From the NCBI RefSeq assembly GCF_007989625.1, contig NZ_BJUK01000028.1, positions 1-48,737 on the forward strand: DNA of 48,737 nt, in the 5' to 3' direction. The notes below the pieces were generated by a model, which saw only the letters and a list, made by a program, of their open reading frames with translations, was not told the origin of the DNA and searched no databases. Shown one piece after another: positions 36,198 to 44,984 of this stretch (the stretch's first letter is position 1; the number at the start of each line of letters is the position of its first letter). Made by a program: the position numbers and the translations under genes. The stretch is from Bisbaumannia pacifica (GTDB lineage: Bacteria; Pseudomonadota; Gammaproteobacteria; Pseudomonadales; Halomonadaceae).

Positions 36198-37277
36198 CTA
36201 CCCCCGACGCTGTTCGAAGTCGGCCATAAAGCTCACCAGGGCATCCACCGCCGCCTCGGGCACGGCGTTATAGAGGCTGGCGCGCATGCCGCCCACGCTG
36301 CGATGCCCCTTGAGGTTGAGCAGCCCCGCCGCCTCGGCCTCGGCCAGGAAGGCGCCATTGAGGGCGTCATCGGCCAGCACGAAGGGCACGTTCATCCGCG
36401 AGCGGTTGCCCGCGGTGATGGGGTTGGAGTAGAAGTCGCTGGCGTCGATGGCCCCATACAGCTTGGCCGCCTTGCGGGCATTGATCTCGGCCATGGCCTC
36501 AAGGCCGCCCACGTCCTGCTTCAACCACTGGAACACCAGTCCGGCCAGGTACCAGGCGTAGCTGGGCGGGGTGTTGTACATGGAGCCATTCTCGGCCATC
36601 AGCCGGTAATTGAACATGCTGGGGGTCTGCGGCAGGGCGCGATCCAGCAGGTCGGCGCGGACGATCACCAGGGTCAGGCCGGCGGGCCCGATATTCTTCT
36701 GGGCGCCGGCATAGATGACGCCGAATTTCGATACATCCAGGGGCTCGGCGAGGATGCTGGAGGACATATCGCAGACCACCGGCACCGACGCCTCGGGGAT
36801 ATAGTCGAAGGCCAGGCCGCCGATGGTCTCGTTGGCGGTGTAGTGCAGGTAGGCGGCGTCCTCGGAGAGGGCGATATCCGCCTGGCGCGGCACCGCGGTC
36901 AGGCCCGGGGCGCTCTCGGCGGCGACATGCGCGCCGGCCAGGTGGCGCGCCTCGGCGATGGCCTTCTTGCCCCAGATGCCGGTGTAGAGGTAGTTGGGGG
37001 TGCCGCCCTGGCCCAGCAGGTTATAGGGCAGCATGGCGAACTGCATGGAGGCACCACCCTGCAGGAAGAGCACCCGATAATTGTCGGGGATGGCCAGCAG
37101 CTCGCGCAGGTCGCGCTCGGCGGCCTCGGCGATAGCCACGAAGGCATCGCTGCGGTGACTCATTTCCATCACCGAGAGGCCGCGCCCCTGGTAGTCGAGG
37201 AGTTCATCGCGGGCCCGCTCCAGCACCGCAGTGGGCAGGGCGGCGGGGCCGGCACAGAAATTGAAATGGCGTGTCAT
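36198..37277 (-). CDS. serC: Phosphoserine aminotransferase
   Basis: SerC transaminates 3-phosphohydroxypyruvate to phosphoserine, and a related intermediate in pyridoxal phosphate synthesis. The 359-residue class V aminotransferase starts NFCAGPAALPTAVLERA, carries the PLP Lys in IYAGAQKNIGPAGL, and the FLQGGASMQFAMLP segment. It is 84 bases from gyrA and 78 from pheA. The serC-pheA-aroA-cmk-rpsA series is a classical gammaproteobacterial supra-operon. Confidence 0.97.
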   Translation of the reverse strand: MTRHFNFCAGPAALPTAVLERARDELLDYQGRGLSVMEMSHRSDAFVAIAEAAERDLRELLAIPDNYRVLFLQGGASMQFAMLPYNLLGQGGTPNYLYTGIWGKKAIAEARHLAGAHVAAESAPGLTAVPRQADIALSEDAAYLHYTANETIGGLAFDYIPEASVPVVCDMSSSILAEPLDVSKFGVIYAGAQKNIGPAGLTLVIVRADLLDRALPQTPSMFNYRLMAENGSMYNTPPSYAWYLAGLVFQWLKQDVGGLEAMAEINARKAAKLYGAIDASDFYSNPITAGNRSRMNVPFVLADDALNGAFLAEAEAAGLLNLKGHRSVGGMRASLYNAVPEAAVDALVSFMADFEQRRG

Positions 37278-37361
37278 CGGTGTTTGGCTTCCAGATGTCC
37301 CTAGTAGCCCGGCATGGCACCAGGCGAAGGCGGACCACCCGCGGTGGCCCGCATCACGGTA

Positions 37362-40073
37362 TCACTCGTCGTCGGTGGGCGTGGCGTCGGTGGCCGGCTC
37401 GTCGCTCGGCGCGGCCGCATCCGCCTCCGCGACACCCTCTGCCGGCGCTTCGCTCTCTTCCGGTTCGTCCACCCGCACCGTCTTGACCAATTGCTCGCCT
37501 TCGCCGAGGCGAATCAGCATCACCCCCTGAGTGTTACGGGAGGTAGTGGAGACCTCCTCGACCCGGGTGCGCACCAGGGTACCGCGGTCGGTGATCAGCA
37601 TCATCTCGTCGGCGGAGTAGACCTGCATGGCGGCCACCAGCGAGCCATTGCGTTCGCTGGTCTGCATGGCGATCACGCCCTGGCCGCCGCGACCGCGCAG
37701 CGGGAACTCCTCCAACCGGGTGCGCTTGCCGTAGCCGTTCTCGGAGGCGGTCAGGATATAGATCTGGCCACCATTGCCATTGACGGAGGCGAGCTCGGCG
37801 CCCTCCTCGGCATCGGCTTCGTTATCCGCCTCGGCATCGATCTGCTGACTCTGCGGGATGATCAGGCTGATCACCTCGGCGCCCTCGGCGAGGCGCATGC
37901 CGCGCACGCCTCGGGCGGTACGGCCCATGGCACGCACCGCGGTCTCCTCGAAGCGAATCGCCTTGCCGTTGGAGGAGAGCAGCATGGCGTGGTCGGCGCC
38001 CGAGGTGATGGCGGCGCCCACCAGGCGGTCGCCCTCCTCCAGGTCGATGGCGATCAGGCCGACGCTGCGCGGCCGCGAGAACTGCTCGAGGCTGGTGCGC
38101 TTCACCGTGCCCTTGGCGGTGGCGAAGAAGATATAGCTCTCCGGGTCGTAGTCGCGCACCGGCAGGATGGCGTTGATCGACTCGCCCTCCTCCAGCGGCA
38201 GCATATTGACCAGCGGCTTGCCCCGGGAGCCGCGACTCGCCGCCGGCATCTCGTAGACCTTGAGCCAGTAGACCTTGCCACGGTTGGAGAACAGCAGCAC
38301 GGTGTCATGGGTGGAGGCCACCAGCAGGTGCTCGATGACGTCCTCGTCCTTCATGGCGGTGGCGGACTTGCCGCGGCCGCCGCGCCGCTGGGCCTGGTAG
38401 TCGGAGAGCGGCTGGGTCTTGGCGTACCCGGAACGGGACACGGTGACCACCATGTCCTCCTCGGCGATCAGGTCCTCGATGGACAGGTCCAGGTGGCTGG
38501 CCTGGATCTCGGTGCGGCGTGCGTCGGCGAACTGCTCGCGCACCGCGGCCAGCTCCTCGCGGATCACCTCCAGCAGACGCTCGCTGGAGGCGAGGATCGC
38601 CGTCAGCTCGGCGATCTTCTCGAGGATGCTCAGGTACTCGTCGAGGAGCTTCTCGGTCTCCAGGCCGGTGAGGCGATGCAGGCGCAGCTCGAGGATCGCC
38701 TGGGCCTGGCCCGGCGAGAGGCGGTACTCGCCGCCGGTGGGGCTCAGGCCGAAGCCCTCGCCGAGCTCCTCTGGCTTGCAGGAGGTGGCCCCGGCGCGCT
38801 CCAGCATGGCGGTCACCTGCCCCGGCTGCCAGGTCTTGTCGAGCAGTTTCTCCTTGGCCTCGGCGGCGCTCGGCGAGGCCTTGATCAGCTCGATCACCTC
38901 GTCGATATTGGAGATGGCCACGGCCAGGCCCTCGAGGATATGGCCGCGCTCGCGGGCCTTCTTCAGCTCGAAGAGGGTGCGCCGGGTGACCACCTCGCGG
39001 CGGTGGCGAATAAAGGCCTCGAGGATCTCCTTGAGGTTGAGGATCTTCGGCTGACCGTCTTCCAGGGCCACCATATTGATGCCGAAGACGTTCTGCAGTT
39101 GGGTCTGGGCGAAGAGGTTGTTGACCACCACCTCGCCGGACTCGCCGCGCTTGACCTCGATCACCACCCGCAGGCCGTCCTTGTCGGACTCATCGCGCAG
39201 CTCGGCGATGCCCTCGATCTTCTTGTCCTTGACCAGCTCGGCGATCTTCTCGATCAGCCTCGCCTTGTTCACCTGGTAGGGCAGCTCGGTGACGATGATA
39301 TGGTCGCGGCCGCTCTTGTCATCGTGCTCGATGGTGTGCAGCGCGCGCACATAGATGCGCCCGCGACCGGTGCGGTAGGCCTCGAGGATGCCGGCGCGGC
39401 CGTTGATGATGGCGCCGGTGGGGAAGTCAGGCCCGGGGATGTACTCCATCAGGTCGTCGACGCTGAGGGTGTAGTCGTCGATCAACGCCAGGCAGGCGTC
39501 GATCACCTCGCCCATGTTATGGGGCGGAATATTGGTGGCCATGCCCACGGCGATACCGGAGGAGCCGTTGACCAGCAGGTTGGGCACCTTGGTGGGCAGC
39601 ACCTCGGGGATACGTTCGGTGCCGTCATAGTTGTCGACCCAGTCGACGGTGTCCTTCTCGAGGTCGGCCAGCAGCTCGTGGGCCAGGCGCGCCATGCGCA
39701 CCTCGGTGTAACGCATGGCGGCGGCGCTGTCGCCGTCGATGGAGCCGAAGTTGCCCTGACCATCCACCAGCACATGGCGCATCGAGAAGTCCTGGGCCAT
39801 GCGCACGATGGTGTCATAGACGGCGCTATCCCCATGGGGGTGATACTTACCGATGACGTCGCCGACCACACGGGCGGACTTCTTGTAGGCCTTGTTCCAG
39901 TCGTTGCCGAGCTCGTTCATGGCGAACAAGACGCGGCGGTGCACAGGCTTGAGGCCATCGCGCACGTCCGGCAGCGCCCGGCCGATGATCACGCTCATGG
40001 CGTAATCGAGGTACGACTGCTTCAGCTCGTCCTCGATATTGACTGGCAGAATCTCTCTGGCGATCTCACCCAT
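37362..40073 (-). CDS. gyrA: DNA gyrase subunit A
   Basis: GyrA cuts and rejoins DNA in the gyrase A2B2 complex. The 903-residue protein has the catalytic Tyr122 in [10 protein letters not shown] and a quinolone-resistance region with Ser83 and Asp87 (HGDSAVYDT), the susceptible state by E. coli numbering. The C-terminal beta-pinwheel starts near [15 protein letters not shown] and contains the GyrA box [10 protein letters not shown]. An acidic tail rich in Glu, Asp and Ala closes the protein and is longer than in E. coli. Transcription should start in the 144-base gap upstream (40074-40217), shared with the end of the thioesterase gene. Confidence 0.98.
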   Translation of the reverse strand: MGEIAREILPVNIEDELKQSYLDYAMSVIIGRALPDVRDGLKPVHRRVLFAMNELGNDWNKAYKKSARVVGDVIGKYHPHGDSAVYDTIVRMAQDFSMRHVLVDGQGNFGSIDGDSAAAMRYTEVRMARLAHELLADLEKDTVDWVDNYDGTERIPEVLPTKVPNLLVNGSSGIAVGMATNIPPHNMGEVIDACLALIDDYTLSVDDLMEYIPGPDFPTGAIINGRAGILEAYRTGRGRIYVRALHTIEHDDKSGRDHIIVTELPYQVNKARLIEKIAELVKDKKIEGIAELRDESDKDGLRVVIEVKRGESGEVVVNNLFAQTQLQNVFGINMVALEDGQPKILNLKEILEAFIRHRREVVTRRTLFELKKARERGHILEGLAVAISNIDEVIELIKASPSAAEAKEKLLDKTWQPGQVTAMLERAGATSCKPEELGEGFGLSPTGGEYRLSPGQAQAILELRLHRLTGLETEKLLDEYLSILEKIAELTAILASSERLLEVIREELAAVREQFADARRTEIQASHLDLSIEDLIAEEDMVVTVSRSGYAKTQPLSDYQAQRRGGRGKSATAMKDEDVIEHLLVASTHDTVLLFSNRGKVYWLKVYEMPAASRGSRGKPLVNMLPLEEGESINAILPVRDYDPESYIFFATAKGTVKRTSLEQFSRPRSVGLIAIDLEEGDRLVGAAITSGADHAMLLSSNGKAIRFEETAVRAMGRTARGVRGMRLAEGAEVISLIIPQSQQIDAEADNEADAEEGAELASVNGNGGQIYILTASENGYGKRTRLEEFPLRGRGGQGVIAMQTSERNGSLVAAMQVYSADEMMLITDRGTLVRTRVEEVSTTSRNTQGVMLIRLGEGEQLVKTVRVDEPEESEAPAEGVAEADAAAPSDEPATDATPTDDE

Positions 40074-40217
40074 GGGTCGTCGAATCCTTGTACTGCGACA
40101 GATTGGCGCGACGGCGTTAGCGTCGTGACAGCAGGGGCGGAGTATACCACCGCCCCACCCTCAAGGGCAGCGGGGCGGCCAGGACGCGACACCAGAACGC
40201 CGGCGTGAAAGGAACGA

Positions 40218-40652
40218 TCAGGCCAGGGTATCGAGATCGACCACCAGCGGCGCCAGGGCCTCGCGCAGCGCGCCCTCGATGGGCAGGGCCTGCTGGCTGG
40301 CGACATCCAGCAACACGAAGGTCAGGGTGGCATCGACCACCAGTTCGCCATCGCCACGACGCAGGATGCGCTGACGCATCCTGGCGCTGCGCCCGCCCAG
40401 CGTCGCCAACACCGTCTGCACCTCCAGGTCATCACCGGCCACCGCCGCACGGCGGTAATCGATATTCAGGTTGACCGCCACCAGGGCCACTTCCCCCGGA
40501 GCGAACCACCGCGCCACCTCGGGACGCTCGTCGAAGTAGGCCCAGCGCCCCTCCTCGAGGAACTCCAGGTAGCGAGCATTGTTGACGTGGCCATAGCCAT
40601 CCAGGTGGTAGCCGCGAACGCGAAGCCGGGTACGGGTCAGGGGAGCGATCAT
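40218..40652 (-). CDS. Hot-dog fold acyl-CoA thioesterase (4HBT/YbgC-like)
   Basis: The 144-residue protein has the 4-hydroxybenzoyl-CoA thioesterase fingerprint DGYGHVNNARYLEFLEEGRW at its N-terminus, followed by NLNIDYRRAAVAGDDLEV, so it should hydrolyse acyl-CoA thioesters in the cytoplasm. The chain-length preference is unknown. The ATG at 40652 has an AAGGAG site 8 bases upstream; a start at 40715 would add 21 unrelated residues. It is divergent from rdgC and tandem with gyrA. Confidence 0.85.
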   Translation of the reverse strand: MIAPLTRTRLRVRGYHLDGYGHVNNARYLEFLEEGRWAYFDERPEVARWFAPGEVALVAVNLNIDYRRAAVAGDDLEVQTVLATLGGRSARMRQRILRRGDGELVVDATLTFVLLDVASQQALPIEGALREALAPLVVDLDTLA

Positions 40653-40814
40653 CGGGGACTCCTTGGGTTGTGATCGAGACACTGGCCTCGAGTCTAGGGG
40701 CCTGAGCGGCGGCAATCAAACACAAGTTTTAAACATGCGTCATGCCACCCATGCGCTGGTACCCATGGCTTCCTTTGGCCATAATAGGCCTCCTTTTTTC
40801 GCCCAGGACTGGCT

Positions 40815-41756
40815 ATGTGGTTCAAGCACTTGCATCTCTATCGACTGCATAACACCGAGGTCATCCCGTTGGAGGCCCTGGAGGAGCGGCTCGCCGAACA
40901 GGCCTTTCGCCCCCTGGGTGGCAGCGAGGCGACCCGACTGGGGTGGCGCACCCCGGGCGGGCGCACCAGCCCCCGTTTCGTGCATGAGGTGCAGGGCCAT
41001 CGGCTGCTCTCGGCGCTGCGCCAGGAGCGCGTGCTGCCCAGCGCCGTGGTGCGCGAAGAGGTCGAAGAGCGCGCCGCCGACCGCGAGGCCGCCGAGGGCC
41101 GCCCCCTGCCCCGCCGCGAGCGTCAGGCCATCAAGGAGCAGGTCTACGAAGAGTTCCTGCCTCGCGCCTTCGTGCGCAGCCAGCGCCTCGACCTGTGGTG
41201 GGATACTCGCGGCGGCCTGATCGGCGTCAATGCCAGCTCCCGCAAGCGTGCCGAGGAGATCCTCGACCTGCTGCGCCAGACACTGGGCAGCCTCAAGGTC
41301 ACGCCCCTGGCCACCCAGATGTTGCCGATCCGCGCCATGACCGCCTGGCTCAGCGATCCCCAACAGCGTCCCGAGGGGCTGGTGCTCGGCGATCAGGTGG
41401 AGCTCAAGGCCAAGGACGAGGGCGTGGTGCGCGCCCGGCACATGGACCTGGACAGCGACGAGATCAAGCAGTTGCTGGAGAATGACCGCCAGGTCACGCG
41501 CCTCGCCCTGGAGGTGGAGGGCCAGCTCGCCTGGACTCTGCATGACGACCTGGCCCTGAAGTCGCTGCGCTTCGCCGATGCGGTGATCGATGAGGCGGCC
41601 CAGGCCGACGATGGCGACGACGCCATCCTGCGCCTGGAAACCGATTTCGCCTTGATGGCCCAGACCCTGGCCCCGGTCATCAGCCAACTGACCCGCTGGC
41701 TGGGCGGTGAAGCCAGTGCCCAGGAGGGCGGCGCCGCCGCCCTGGCCCAACAATAA
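40815..41756 (+). CDS. rdgC: Recombination-associated protein RdgC
   Basis: RdgC forms a ring around duplex DNA and limits RecA loading. The 313-residue protein has the family N-terminus MWFKHLHLYRL, the charged middle segment RRERQAIKEQVYEEFLPRAF, DLWWDTRGGLIGVNASSRKRAEE, and the C-terminal half with DDLALKSLRFADAV. The length is close to the E. coli protein (303), with a short Gln/Ala-rich tail. A CCAGGA site precedes the ATG. The 162-base gap to the thioesterase contains a T6 run but no promoter I can assign. Confidence 0.95.
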   Translation: MWFKHLHLYRLHNTEVIPLEALEERLAEQAFRPLGGSEATRLGWRTPGGRTSPRFVHEVQGHRLLSALRQERVLPSAVVREEVEERAADREAAEGRPLPRRERQAIKEQVYEEFLPRAFVRSQRLDLWWDTRGGLIGVNASSRKRAEEILDLLRQTLGSLKVTPLATQMLPIRAMTAWLSDPQQRPEGLVLGDQVELKAKDEGVVRARHMDLDSDEIKQLLENDRQVTRLALEVEGQLAWTLHDDLALKSLRFADAVIDEAAQADDGDDAILRLETDFALMAQTLAPVISQLTRWLGGEASAQEGGAAALAQQ

Positions 41757-41774
41757 CGAGCGTGTGATAGCCCC

Positions 41775-42956
41775 GTGACACAAGCATCGACCGACACCCC
41801 GGATCCCTTCGCCGAGATTCGCCCCTACCATGACGACGAGGTCGCCGAGGTCCTGGCGCGCCTGGCCCGCGACCCGGAATTGCTCGACGCCCTGACCCAG
41901 TTCAAGCTGCCGCGCCTGGCCCGCTTCGCCCCTGGCCTGGCACGCGCCCTGGCCAGTTTCGTCGTGCGCCGTGAGGTACGCGGCGTAACCAGCGTCCGCG
42001 ACTTCCAGGCGCGCATCGCCGGCTATATGCAGCGCATGATCCGCACCACCACCGACGCCTTCGAGGTGACCGGCCTGGATGCCCTGGACGGCGATACCGC
42101 TTATCTCTTCATTGGCAACCACCGGGACATCTCCCTGGATCCGGCCTTCGTCAACTACGCCCTCTACCTGGCCGGGCGTAATACGGTGCGCATCGCCATC
42201 GGCGACAACCTGCTACAAAAGCCCTATGTCAGCGACCTGATGCGCCTCAACAAGAGCTTTATCGTGCCGCGCAGCGCCCGGGGCAAGCGCGCCATGCTGG
42301 CCGCCTACCAACAGCTCTCCGCCTATATCCGCCACTCCATCGTCGAGGACAACCACTCCATCTGGATGGCTCAGCGGGAGGGGCGTGCCAAGGACGGTAT
42401 CGACCGCGCCGACCCGGCGATCATCAAGATGCTGACCATGGCGCGCCGCCAGCAGGACAAGACGGTGGGCATCGGCGAGGCGGTCCGCGAGCTGCGCCTG
42501 GTGCCGGTGTCGATCAGCTATGAGTACGACCCCTGCGACCTGCAGAAGGCCCACGAGCTGCATGCCCTGCATACCGAGGGACGCTACGAGAAGGTCCAGT
42601 ATGAGGACATCCGCTCCATCGTCGCCGGCATCACCGGCCCCAAGGGACGCATCCGGCTACACTTCGGGACACCTGTCGGCTTGGGCCAGGAGCTCGACTC
42701 CGCCGAGGCGGTGACCGCCGAGATCGATCGCCAGGTGCTGACCGGCTACCACCTCTTTCCCAGCCACTACCTGGCCCTGGAGGCCAGCGAGGGCGTCGAG
42801 GAAGGGCAGCGTCGGGAGCTGCTCGATCTCAGCGAGGTGACCGAGGCGGATCGCCGCCGCTTCGAGGCGCGCCTCGCCGAGGTACCGACCCACCTGCGCG
42901 CCTGGTGGCTGGCCCAATATGCCAACCCGGTGCTCAACCGGGCCGGCAAACTGTAA
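41775..42956 (+). CDS. PlsC-like glycerolipid acyltransferase
   Basis: The 393-residue protein carries an acyltransferase core: the HX4D catalytic motif in IGNHRDISLDPAF near residue 118, FIVPRSARGKRA where the glycerol-phosphate binding loop lies, and SIWMAQREGRAKDG in the position of the PEGTRS motif. It is longer than PlsC and has no obvious transmembrane helix, so a membrane-associated role on an unidentified acyl acceptor is likely. The GTG at 41775 follows rdgC by 18 bases with a weak ribosome binding site, and a different GTG slightly upstream cannot be excluded. Confidence 0.8.
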   Translation: MTQASTDTPDPFAEIRPYHDDEVAEVLARLARDPELLDALTQFKLPRLARFAPGLARALASFVVRREVRGVTSVRDFQARIAGYMQRMIRTTTDAFEVTGLDALDGDTAYLFIGNHRDISLDPAFVNYALYLAGRNTVRIAIGDNLLQKPYVSDLMRLNKSFIVPRSARGKRAMLAAYQQLSAYIRHSIVEDNHSIWMAQREGRAKDGIDRADPAIIKMLTMARRQQDKTVGIGEAVRELRLVPVSISYEYDPCDLQKAHELHALHTEGRYEKVQYEDIRSIVAGITGPKGRIRLHFGTPVGLGQELDSAEAVTAEIDRQVLTGYHLFPSHYLALEASEGVEEGQRRELLDLSEVTEADRRRFEARLAEVPTHLRAWWLAQYANPVLNRAGKL

Positions 42957-42982
42957 CCGGCGAACCGCCCAGGACAGCGACC

Positions 42983-44161
42983 ATGGCCCATGCCCCCCCT
43001 CTCGAGCCGGCCGACAAGGGACGCGAAGCGCGCCGCGTGACCCTGGTCGGCGCCGGCTTCGACGGCCTGCTGGGCCTGCTCAAGGTCATGGTCGGCACCC
43101 TCGTGGGCTCGGCGGCGCTCGTGGCCGATGGCATCCACTCCTTCTCGGATCTGGGGACCGATGCCTTCGTGCTGGCCGCCACCCATTTCGGTCACCAGGC
43201 CCCCGACCGCAACCACCCCTATGGCCATGGACGCATCGAGACCCTGGCCACCCTGTGGCTGGGCAGCGTGCTGCTCTTCGTGGCCGGGGGCATCGCCTGG
43301 GCCAGCGTGATGCGGCTGCTCACCGGCGAGCCGATCCCCACCCCGGGCCTCTGGGCCATCCTGCTGGCCCTCGTGGCCCTGGCCATCAAGGAGTGGCTCT
43401 ACCACTACACCCTGCGCACCGCGCGGCGTATCGGCTCCAAGCTGCTGGAGGCCAACGCCTGGCACTCGCGCAGCGATGCCCTGTCCACCGTAGTGGTCCT
43501 GGTCGGCCTGGTCGGCGCCCAGTTCGGTCATGGCTGGCTGGATGCCGTGGCCGCGGTGCTGGTGGCCCTGCTGGTAGGCAAGATCGGCGGGCGCCTGCTG
43601 TGGGAATCGAGCCAGGAACTGATCGATACCGCCCTGCCGGAAAGCGAGCAGGCGGCAATGCGCCAGGAGGGGCAAGGGGTGCCCGGGGTGCGCGGCATCC
43701 ATGACCTGCGCACCCGCACCGTGGGCGGCAATGTGCTCCTCGATCTGCATATCGTGGTACCGCCACGCATCAGCGTTTCCGAGGCCCATGAGATCGGCAA
43801 CGAGGTGAGCCGTCGACTGCGCCAGGCCTTCCCCGACCTGCATGACGTGACCTTCCATATCGACCCCGAAGACGACCAGGACATGCTGGCCCATAGCCAT
43901 CAGCCCGGCCTGCCCCTGCGTCGTGAGGTCGAGGCGCGGCTCGCCGAGGCCTGGGGCGACGAGCCCTGCTGGCAATCACGGCTGGCGCTGGACCTGCATT
44001 ACCTGGACAACCGTATCGATATTTCCCTCTATATCGATGCATCCTCCGCCGAGGGCACGCTGGAACCCCTGGCCACCCGCCTGCGGCAACGCGTGGCACA
44101 CCTGACCTGGCTGGGTCGCCTGCGGCTGTGGGTCGGCCCCGGAGAAACCGCCCGACGGTGA
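42983..44161 (+). CDS. Cation diffusion facilitator (zinc/iron efflux type)
   Basis: The 392-residue inner-membrane transporter of the CDF family should exchange divalent metal for protons. Six transmembrane helices lie between about 15 and 210; metal-site motifs are ALVADGIHSFSD (helix 2) and NAWHSRSDALST (helix 5). The first site thus has His where E. coli FieF has Asp-rich ligands, resembling the HX3D pattern of many zinc transporters. A cytoplasmic ZT-dimer domain follows (VPGVRGIHDLRTRTVGG), then an extra C-terminal segment of about 100 residues not found in FieF. The ATG at 42983 has an AGGACAG site. Confidence 0.88.
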   Translation: MAHAPPLEPADKGREARRVTLVGAGFDGLLGLLKVMVGTLVGSAALVADGIHSFSDLGTDAFVLAATHFGHQAPDRNHPYGHGRIETLATLWLGSVLLFVAGGIAWASVMRLLTGEPIPTPGLWAILLALVALAIKEWLYHYTLRTARRIGSKLLEANAWHSRSDALSTVVVLVGLVGAQFGHGWLDAVAAVLVALLVGKIGGRLLWESSQELIDTALPESEQAAMRQEGQGVPGVRGIHDLRTRTVGGNVLLDLHIVVPPRISVSEAHEIGNEVSRRLRQAFPDLHDVTFHIDPEDDQDMLAHSHQPGLPLRREVEARLAEAWGDEPCWQSRLALDLHYLDNRIDISLYIDASSAEGTLEPLATRLRQRVAHLTWLGRLRLWVGPGETARR

Positions 44162-44194
44162 CCCTGGCAACGCTCCCCAGCTGCTAGACTGGAT

Positions 44195-44213
44195 ACATTC
44201 TGAAACAGAATGT
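44195..44213. promoter_or_regulatory. Perfect palindrome before lapG, possible operator
   Basis: ACATTCTG and CAGAATGT are exact 8-base arms with an AAA spacer, 24 bases before the lapG start and 34 bases after the cation transporter stop. The symmetry and A+T content against a G+C-rich background suggest a dimeric repressor site; a hairpin that shields the ribosome binding site is the other option. No regulator gene is adjacent. Confidence 0.55.
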
Positions 44214-44236
44214 CACCCAGGGGAGTCACCAGCCCG

Positions 44237-44929
44237 ATGCATGCCCCGGCCCCCTCAGCGCTGACTCGTCGCCGCTTCCTGATGGCAGGAGCTGGCGTGC
44301 TACTGGCCGGACTGCTGGGGCCCCCCGCCGCTACGGCGATCATGGATGCCTCGCGACTCAGGCAGCAGATGCGATCGCGCTATGGGGAGCCGGGGCTGGC
44401 GGCGCTGGAGGCCTGGCTGAATCTCCTGAGCCGGCTCCGGGGGGCCGACCTGCTGACCCGGCTGGGTGAGGTCAACGACTTCTTCAACCGACGCATCCGC
44501 TGGGTGGACGATCTCGATGCCTGGGGCCGCGAGGACTACTGGGCCACGCCCCTGGAGGCCCTGGGTAACGGTCGCGGCGACTGCGAGGACTACTCCATCG
44601 CCAAGTACCTCACCCTCAAGCAGCTGGGCGTGCCCGGAGAGCGGCTACGCATGATCTATGTGCGGGCGAGGATTGGCCGCAGCCGTATCACCCAGGCGCA
44701 TATGGTGCTGGGCTACTACGCCGCCGCGGATGCCGAGCCACTGATCCTCGACAACCTGGTGCCCTCCCTTACTCCGGCCGCGCGGCGAATCGACCTCGAC
44801 CCGGTCTTCAGCTTCAACAGCGATGGCCTGTGGGTCGGCGATGCCTCCAGCTCCCGCGGCGATCCACTGGCCCGGCTCTCCCGCTGGCGCGGCGCCCTAG
44901 CCCGCATGGAGGAGCAAGGCTTCCTATGA
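44237..44929 (+). CDS. lapG: LapG, periplasmic cysteine protease that releases the adhesin
   Basis: LapG cleaves the N-terminal region of LapA-type adhesins, freeing them from the cell surface when c-di-GMP falls. The 230-residue protein has the transglutaminase-like cysteine protease core: Cys116 in GRGDCEDYS, His155 in ITQAHMVLG, and Asp172 in LILDNLVP, with spacing like Pseudomonas fluorescens LapG (C135, H172, D189). The acidic residues around the Cys also form the calcium site known in the family. The N-terminus reads LTRRRFLMAGAGVLLAGLLG, a twin-arginine-like export signal. The ATG at 44237 is preceded by AGGGGAG. It is followed by lapD, its regulator, after 55 bases. Confidence 0.92.
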   Translation: MHAPAPSALTRRRFLMAGAGVLLAGLLGPPAATAIMDASRLRQQMRSRYGEPGLAALEAWLNLLSRLRGADLLTRLGEVNDFFNRRIRWVDDLDAWGREDYWATPLEALGNGRGDCEDYSIAKYLTLKQLGVPGERLRMIYVRARIGRSRITQAHMVLGYYAAADAEPLILDNLVPSLTPAARRIDLDPVFSFNSDGLWVGDASSSRGDPLARLSRWRGALARMEEQGFL

Positions 44930-44984
44930 CTCTCCGAGCCCCCTGTCCCCACCCGCAAGGCAACCCCGTCAGGGAGGTGTGCCC

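Noticed and set aside
37300-37361. Imperfect GGACCACC/GGTGGCCC hairpin between gyrA and serC as a terminator
   Set aside because: The stem has a mismatch and no T run follows on the minus strand, so evidence for termination is too weak.
37314-40208. 964-codon open frame opposite gyrA
   Set aside because: Antisense shadow of gyrA; no domain is recognisable and composition is skewed.
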